Assembly (NCBI GenBank): GCA_051646185.1
Contig: JBOFCS010000140.1
Coordinates: 1 to 6,991 of the forward strand
Direction of reading: 5' to 3'
DNA length: 6,991 nt
From: JBOFCS01 sp051646185
GTDB taxonomy: Bacteria; Actinomycetota; Actinomycetes; Mycobacteriales; Mycobacteriaceae
The position numbers and the translations under genes were made by a program. Below are positions 4,252 through 6,991 of this stretch, one piece after another. The notes under the pieces are model-generated. The model did no database searches. It was not told the DNA's origin and worked only from the letters and a program-made list of their open reading frames with translations. The stretch's first letter is position 1; the number at the start of each line of letters is the position of its first letter.

Positions 4252-5234
4252 AATCGCCGAGTAAAAATCAATGCCGAAGCCGCCGCAATAACAAGAAGTA
4301 ACGAAGCTGCGATCACCCAAGGACGACTAGAATCGCCACGAGCAATCTCAAAACCTATTTGTTCTTCAAGAGTGTCATAAACCCCGTTTAGCTCCTCTAA
4401 GCTTGACGCAGAATAAAATTCACCGCCTGAGAGTTTTGCTATTTCCGCTAGCGAAGGGTCATCCACCGGCACTTTATTTACTCTGCCATTTATTTCTACA
4501 GTGCCAGATTTTGTTCCAAACGAAATACTTGATACCGGCACTCCTTGGTCACGAGCAGCTCTTGCCGCAGTAAATGCGCCGCGAGGCTGATCAGGATCAT
4601 CTGGCACGGTTTCCTTACCGTCAGAGGCTAAAACAATGCGCGCAGGCGGCATATCCGTTCCACCACCAATGACCGATCCCAAAGTTGCGATGGATTGCAG
4701 AGCCATATAGATCGCTTCGCCAGTAGCTGTACGTTCGGCAAGCTGCAATTTATCCACTGCTGTCTTCACTGATTCTCTGTTTGTTGTTGGTGAAACCAGT
4801 ACCGAGGCAGTGCCTGCATAAGCAATTAAACCCAGGTTTATACCTGGAGTAAGACCATCAGCAAAGTCCTTAGCAGCCTGTTGAGCGGCAGCTAACCTAC
4901 TTGGTGTAACGTCGGTGGCTCGCATTGATTGAGAAACATCAATTACCAGCATCACCAAGGCCCGATTGCGAGGCACTTTTTTTTCTTCGGTCGGCCCAGC
5001 AAGGGCCACTGTAAGCAATAGCAGAGCAATCAAAAGCAGCGCTGCAGGAACATGTCGAGAAAAATTTGGTTTTTGCGGGGCAACACTATCAAGAAGATCA
5101 AAATTACTGAAGCGCAATACTTGTCGGCTACGCAATAACTGAACGAAGATATATCCACCGGTAAGGGCGATAACTGTTAGCCCAAAAAGTAACCACCAAG
5201 GGTGCGCAAAATCTCCCCAACTCAAAAAAATCAT
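4245..5234 (-). CDS. Membrane-anchored von Willebrand factor A protein (Rv1481/UPF0353-like, BatA type)
   Basis: This 329-residue protein has two N-terminal membrane segments (about 13-35 and 62-80), a VWA domain (about 90-290) and a C-terminal membrane segment (about 306-324) followed by positively charged RRLP. The MIDAS metal site is visible as D99-V-S101-Q-S103, with Thr171 in RTATGEA and Asp205 in ASDGKE. It closely matches M. tuberculosis Rv1481, including the DVSQSMRATDV, TPGINLGLIAYAGTA and SPTTNRE blocks. Proteins of this type work with MoxR ATPases and DUF58 proteins as a chaperone-like module at the membrane; the substrate here is unknown. The ATG overlaps the DUF58 stop as ATGA, implying translational coupling. 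An eight-adenine run on the coding strand (4984-4977) encodes the EEKK after the second membrane segment. Confidence 0.93.
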   Translation of the reverse strand: MIFLSWGDFAHPWWLLFGLTVIALTGGYIFVQLLRSRQVLRFSNFDLLDSVAPQKPNFSRHVPAALLLIALLLLTVALAGPTEEKKVPRNRALVMLVIDVSQSMRATDVTPSRLAAAQQAAKDFADGLTPGINLGLIAYAGTASVLVSPTTNRESVKTAVDKLQLAERTATGEAIYMALQSIATLGSVIGGGTDMPPARIVLASDGKETVPDDPDQPRGAFTAARAARDQGVPVSSISFGTKSGTVEINGRVNKVPVDDPSLAEIAKLSGGEFYSASSLEELNGVYDTLEEQIGFEIARGDSSRPWVIAASLLLVIAAASALIFTRRLP

Positions 5235-6223
5235 TGCGCCACCACCATAGCTCCTTGACGTCGCGCCGCTACAAATCTTACAACGTCACCGAGCCAATCC
5301 CGATCAGTTCTCAGTGAAAGTATAGGAGCCCCGCAGCGCCGAAGGGTCCGTTGAACTTCCAGTTGGTGCGCTTGTGCTGCTACCGAAAAATCTGCACGCA
5401 ACTTTTCTGTTGTGGAAAATTCACGGGTGCGTCCTGACTCTGGATCGCGAAGCAGCACTCTGCCTATATCTGGTAATGAAAGATCCCGAGGATCAAGCAC
5501 TTCCACCCCTAACACATCGTGGCGCGCTGCAATAGCCCGAAGTGGCCTTTCCCAATTTATTGGACCTAAAAAATCACTCACAACTACTGCTAACCCCCTA
5601 CGACGTTGCGGTCGACGAAGCGTATCTATTGCCAGCACTAAGTCTCCCCTGATTCCTTCAGGCGCTTTTGGCATCGTTGCAATTTTACGAAGCAAAGCTT
5701 GGGCGTGGACCCGTCCAGCCCGTGCCGGTATTCTGATATTCTCTTGCCCATTAGCAACTATCGCCCCTAAACGATTTCCACCTCCGGACGTTAGATGCGC
5801 TATCGCCGACACAGCCGCTACCGCAAGATCTCTTTTTTCACAACCAACAGTGCCAAAGTCCAGGCTTGAGGAAACATCAACAACCAACCAGGTCTCAAGT
5901 TCACGATCGGCCACACTCTGACGAACATGAGGATGGGTTGTCCTGGCAGTCACTGACCAATCCATTTGCCGCACATCATCACCGGGCTGATAATCACGCG
6001 CCTCCCCCGGCTCAGATCCTGGTCCTGGAATTAACCCTAGGTAGTCGCCGTGCAGTACCCCATCAAGACGACGCTTGACCGTCAACTCTAATGTCCGAAG
6101 CGCAGTGGCAAGTTGTCGATCATGCAAACTCCCCGCACGAAATGAAGGCAATGAGGCATTCTTGCCTGATCCTGACCCCCGATGCCCAGCCAGTCCTACG
6201 TCACCTTCGAGCAAATTTTTCAC
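5231..6223 (-). CDS. DUF58 domain protein of the MoxR module (Rv1480-like)
   Basis: This 330-residue protein has no clear membrane segment. The DUF58 signature lies at 75-94 as ARDYQPGDDVRQMDWSVTAR. It is followed by a VWA-like beta strand and MIDAS-like D116-V-S118-S-S120 in WLVVDVSSSLDF, and by a later VVSDFLG (214-220, Asp217). The first 30 residues are rich in Gly and Ser and look flexible. It probably acts in the cytoplasm as a partner of the MoxR ATPase and the VWA membrane protein, its direct neighbours. The start is GTG, overlapping the moxR stop as GTGA with AGGTGA upstream. The stop overlaps the VWA start as ATGA. The length and order equal those of M. tuberculosis Rv1480. No enzymatic function is established for the family. 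Confidence 0.92.
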   Translation of the reverse strand: MKNLLEGDVGLAGHRGSGSGKNASLPSFRAGSLHDRQLATALRTLELTVKRRLDGVLHGDYLGLIPGPGSEPGEARDYQPGDDVRQMDWSVTARTTHPHVRQSVADRELETWLVVDVSSSLDFGTVGCEKRDLAVAAVSAIAHLTSGGGNRLGAIVANGQENIRIPARAGRVHAQALLRKIATMPKAPEGIRGDLVLAIDTLRRPQRRRGLAVVVSDFLGPINWERPLRAIAARHDVLGVEVLDPRDLSLPDIGRVLLRDPESGRTREFSTTEKLRADFSVAAQAHQLEVQRTLRRCGAPILSLRTDRDWLGDVVRFVAARRQGAMVVAQ

Positions 6224-6991
6224 CGTGGATAATCACCTGAATTGAATGGAGGTTGAGCAAAATTTCCTGGCTGTGCAGATGTTGCAGGCACTGGTGGAGC
6301 AAGGTGCTGCTGGGGAGGAAAAACTGGCTGCTCAGCTCCTGGCGAGTTTAGCGGCACTACAGGTTGGGCACTTACTTGCGGCAATCCAATTGTCTGCAAA
6401 ATCTTAGTAATAACAATCTCCGGGGATATTTCGTCAGCTAGCGCATCGTAGGTAAGAACTAAGCGATGGCGAAGTACATCTGGAATTACTTCAACGACAT
6501 CCTGTGGCACTACATAGTCACGGCCTCGGATCAGAGCTAAAGCCCGTGCAGCGGCAATAATTCCCAAAGTCGCCCGTGGCGAGGCTCCGTAAGCAATCCA
6601 TTGCGCCACATCGGTAAGACCAAAGTCCTGTGGTGTTCTTGTTGCTGCAATAACTCGGACTACGTAGTCCACCAAAGCATGGTGAACAAAAGTTTTACTC
6701 GCCAAAACTTGCAACCGGACTAATTCTTCAGCACTCAGAATTGATTTTGCCTCCGGCGGAGTCACTCCCATGCGGTAAACAATCTCACGCTCTTCCTCAA
6801 TCGAGGGATAATCAACAAGGATCTTAAATAGGAACCTGTCTCGTTGCGCTTCAGGAAGCGGATAAACACCCTCATTCTCAATAGGATTTTGAGTCGCCAT
6901 AACGAGGAAGGGATGTGGCATGGGAAAGGTTTTACCACCAATAGACACATGTCCTTCAGCCATTACTTCCAAAAGCGCCGACTGCACCTTC
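6220..6991 (-). CDS. moxR: MoxR family AAA+ ATPase, C-terminal part (cut by right window edge)
   Basis: The frame stays open through the right edge, beginning KVQSALLEVMAEG, which in MoxR proteins directly follows Walker B (DEINRAPA). A GTG at 6987 is therefore an internal valine and not the start; Walker A and B lie outside the window. Numbered from that valine, sensor I is ATQNPIENEG (31-40), the arginine-finger region is LPEAQRDRF (44-52), and sensor II is in GASPRA (134-139). The lid ends with VLRHRLVLTYDALADEISPE (171-190), as in M. tuberculosis MoxR1. A tail of 53 residues (203-255) holds 14 prolines and is probably disordered. The enzyme is an ATP-driven chaperone-like ATPase acting with the next two genes. 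Its stop overlaps the DUF58 start by 4 nt. Confidence 0.94.
   Translation of the reverse strand, partial: KVQSALLEVMAEGHVSIGGKTFPMPHPFLVMATQNPIENEGVYPLPEAQRDRFLFKILVDYPSIEEEREIVYRMGVTPPEAKSILSAEELVRLQVLASKTFVHHALVDYVVRVIAATRTPQDFGLTDVAQWIAYGASPRATLGIIAAARALALIRGRDYVVPQDVVEVIPDVLRHRLVLTYDALADEISPEIVITKILQTIGLPQVSAQPVVPLNSPGAEQPVFPPQQHLAPPVPATSAQPGNFAQPPFNSGDYPR

Noticed and set aside
5412..5921. Plus-strand open frame of 169 codons
   Set aside because: It is antisense to the well-supported DUF58 gene. Its Ser, Arg and Pro content is typical of a shadow frame, and no known motif is visible.
6220..6987. MoxR read as a complete 255-residue protein starting at the GTG at 6987
   Set aside because: The sequence starts inside the conserved block after Walker B and the frame continues through the edge, so the gene is cut and the GTG encodes an internal valine.
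1..6991. CRISPR arrays, tRNA or rRNA genes, insertion sequences, phage genes or a new defence system
   Set aside because: No spaced direct repeats, cloverleaf patterns, transposase or integrase motifs were seen; the space is almost fully taken by conserved core genes.

Overview
The window reads as a conserved chromosomal region of a mycolic-acid actinobacterium (order Mycobacteriales). The minus-strand gene order moxR, DUF58 gene, von Willebrand factor A (VWA) membrane protein, fabG (mabA), inhA, hemH, followed by a convergent conserved hypothetical gene, matches the Mycobacterium tuberculosis Rv1479-Rv1486c neighbourhood as I remember it. Both enzymes of the type II fatty-acid synthase resemble the mycobacterial MabA and InhA proteins along most of their length. 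Base composition by eye is near 50 % GC, clearly lower than in most known relatives that carry this cluster. The genus cannot be named from the window.

Layout, left to right. (1) Positions 1-545, minus strand: the N-terminal 181 codons of a DUF3097 protein cut by the left edge. (2) Positions 546-631: a short divergent promoter region. (3) Positions 632-1441, plus strand: a conserved hypothetical protein of the Rv1486c type. (4) Positions 1443-2528, minus strand: hemH, whose stop codon lies 1 nt from the stop of the convergent gene. (5) Positions 2578-3381: inhA, with a GTG start and a strong ribosome binding site. (6) Positions 3449-4183: fabG (mabA). (7) Positions 4245-5234: VWA protein. (8) Positions 5231-6223: DUF58 protein. 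(9) Positions 6220-6991: the C-terminal part of a MoxR ATPase cut by the right edge.

The six minus-strand genes from moxR to hemH are probably one transcription path. moxR, DUF58 and VWA are joined by 4-nt stop/start overlaps and form a MoxR AAA+ chaperone module acting at the membrane. A 61-nt gap with a possible promoter and a small hairpin separates this module from fabG-inhA, which perform the ketoreduction and enoyl reduction steps of meromycolate elongation. hemH follows inhA after a 49-nt gap that holds another hairpin. It encodes an actinobacterial coproporphyrin ferrochelatase with cysteines placed to hold a [2Fe-2S] cluster.

I found no mobile element, CRISPR array, tRNA, rRNA or defence system, and no sign of a wholly new system. 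The points worth a second look are small: possible leaderless starts, hairpins at operon gene junctions, an unusual pair of interleaved inverted repeats at the convergent gene ends, a TOPRIM-like pattern in the DUF3097 protein, and a MabA active-site loop that looks like generic FabG.
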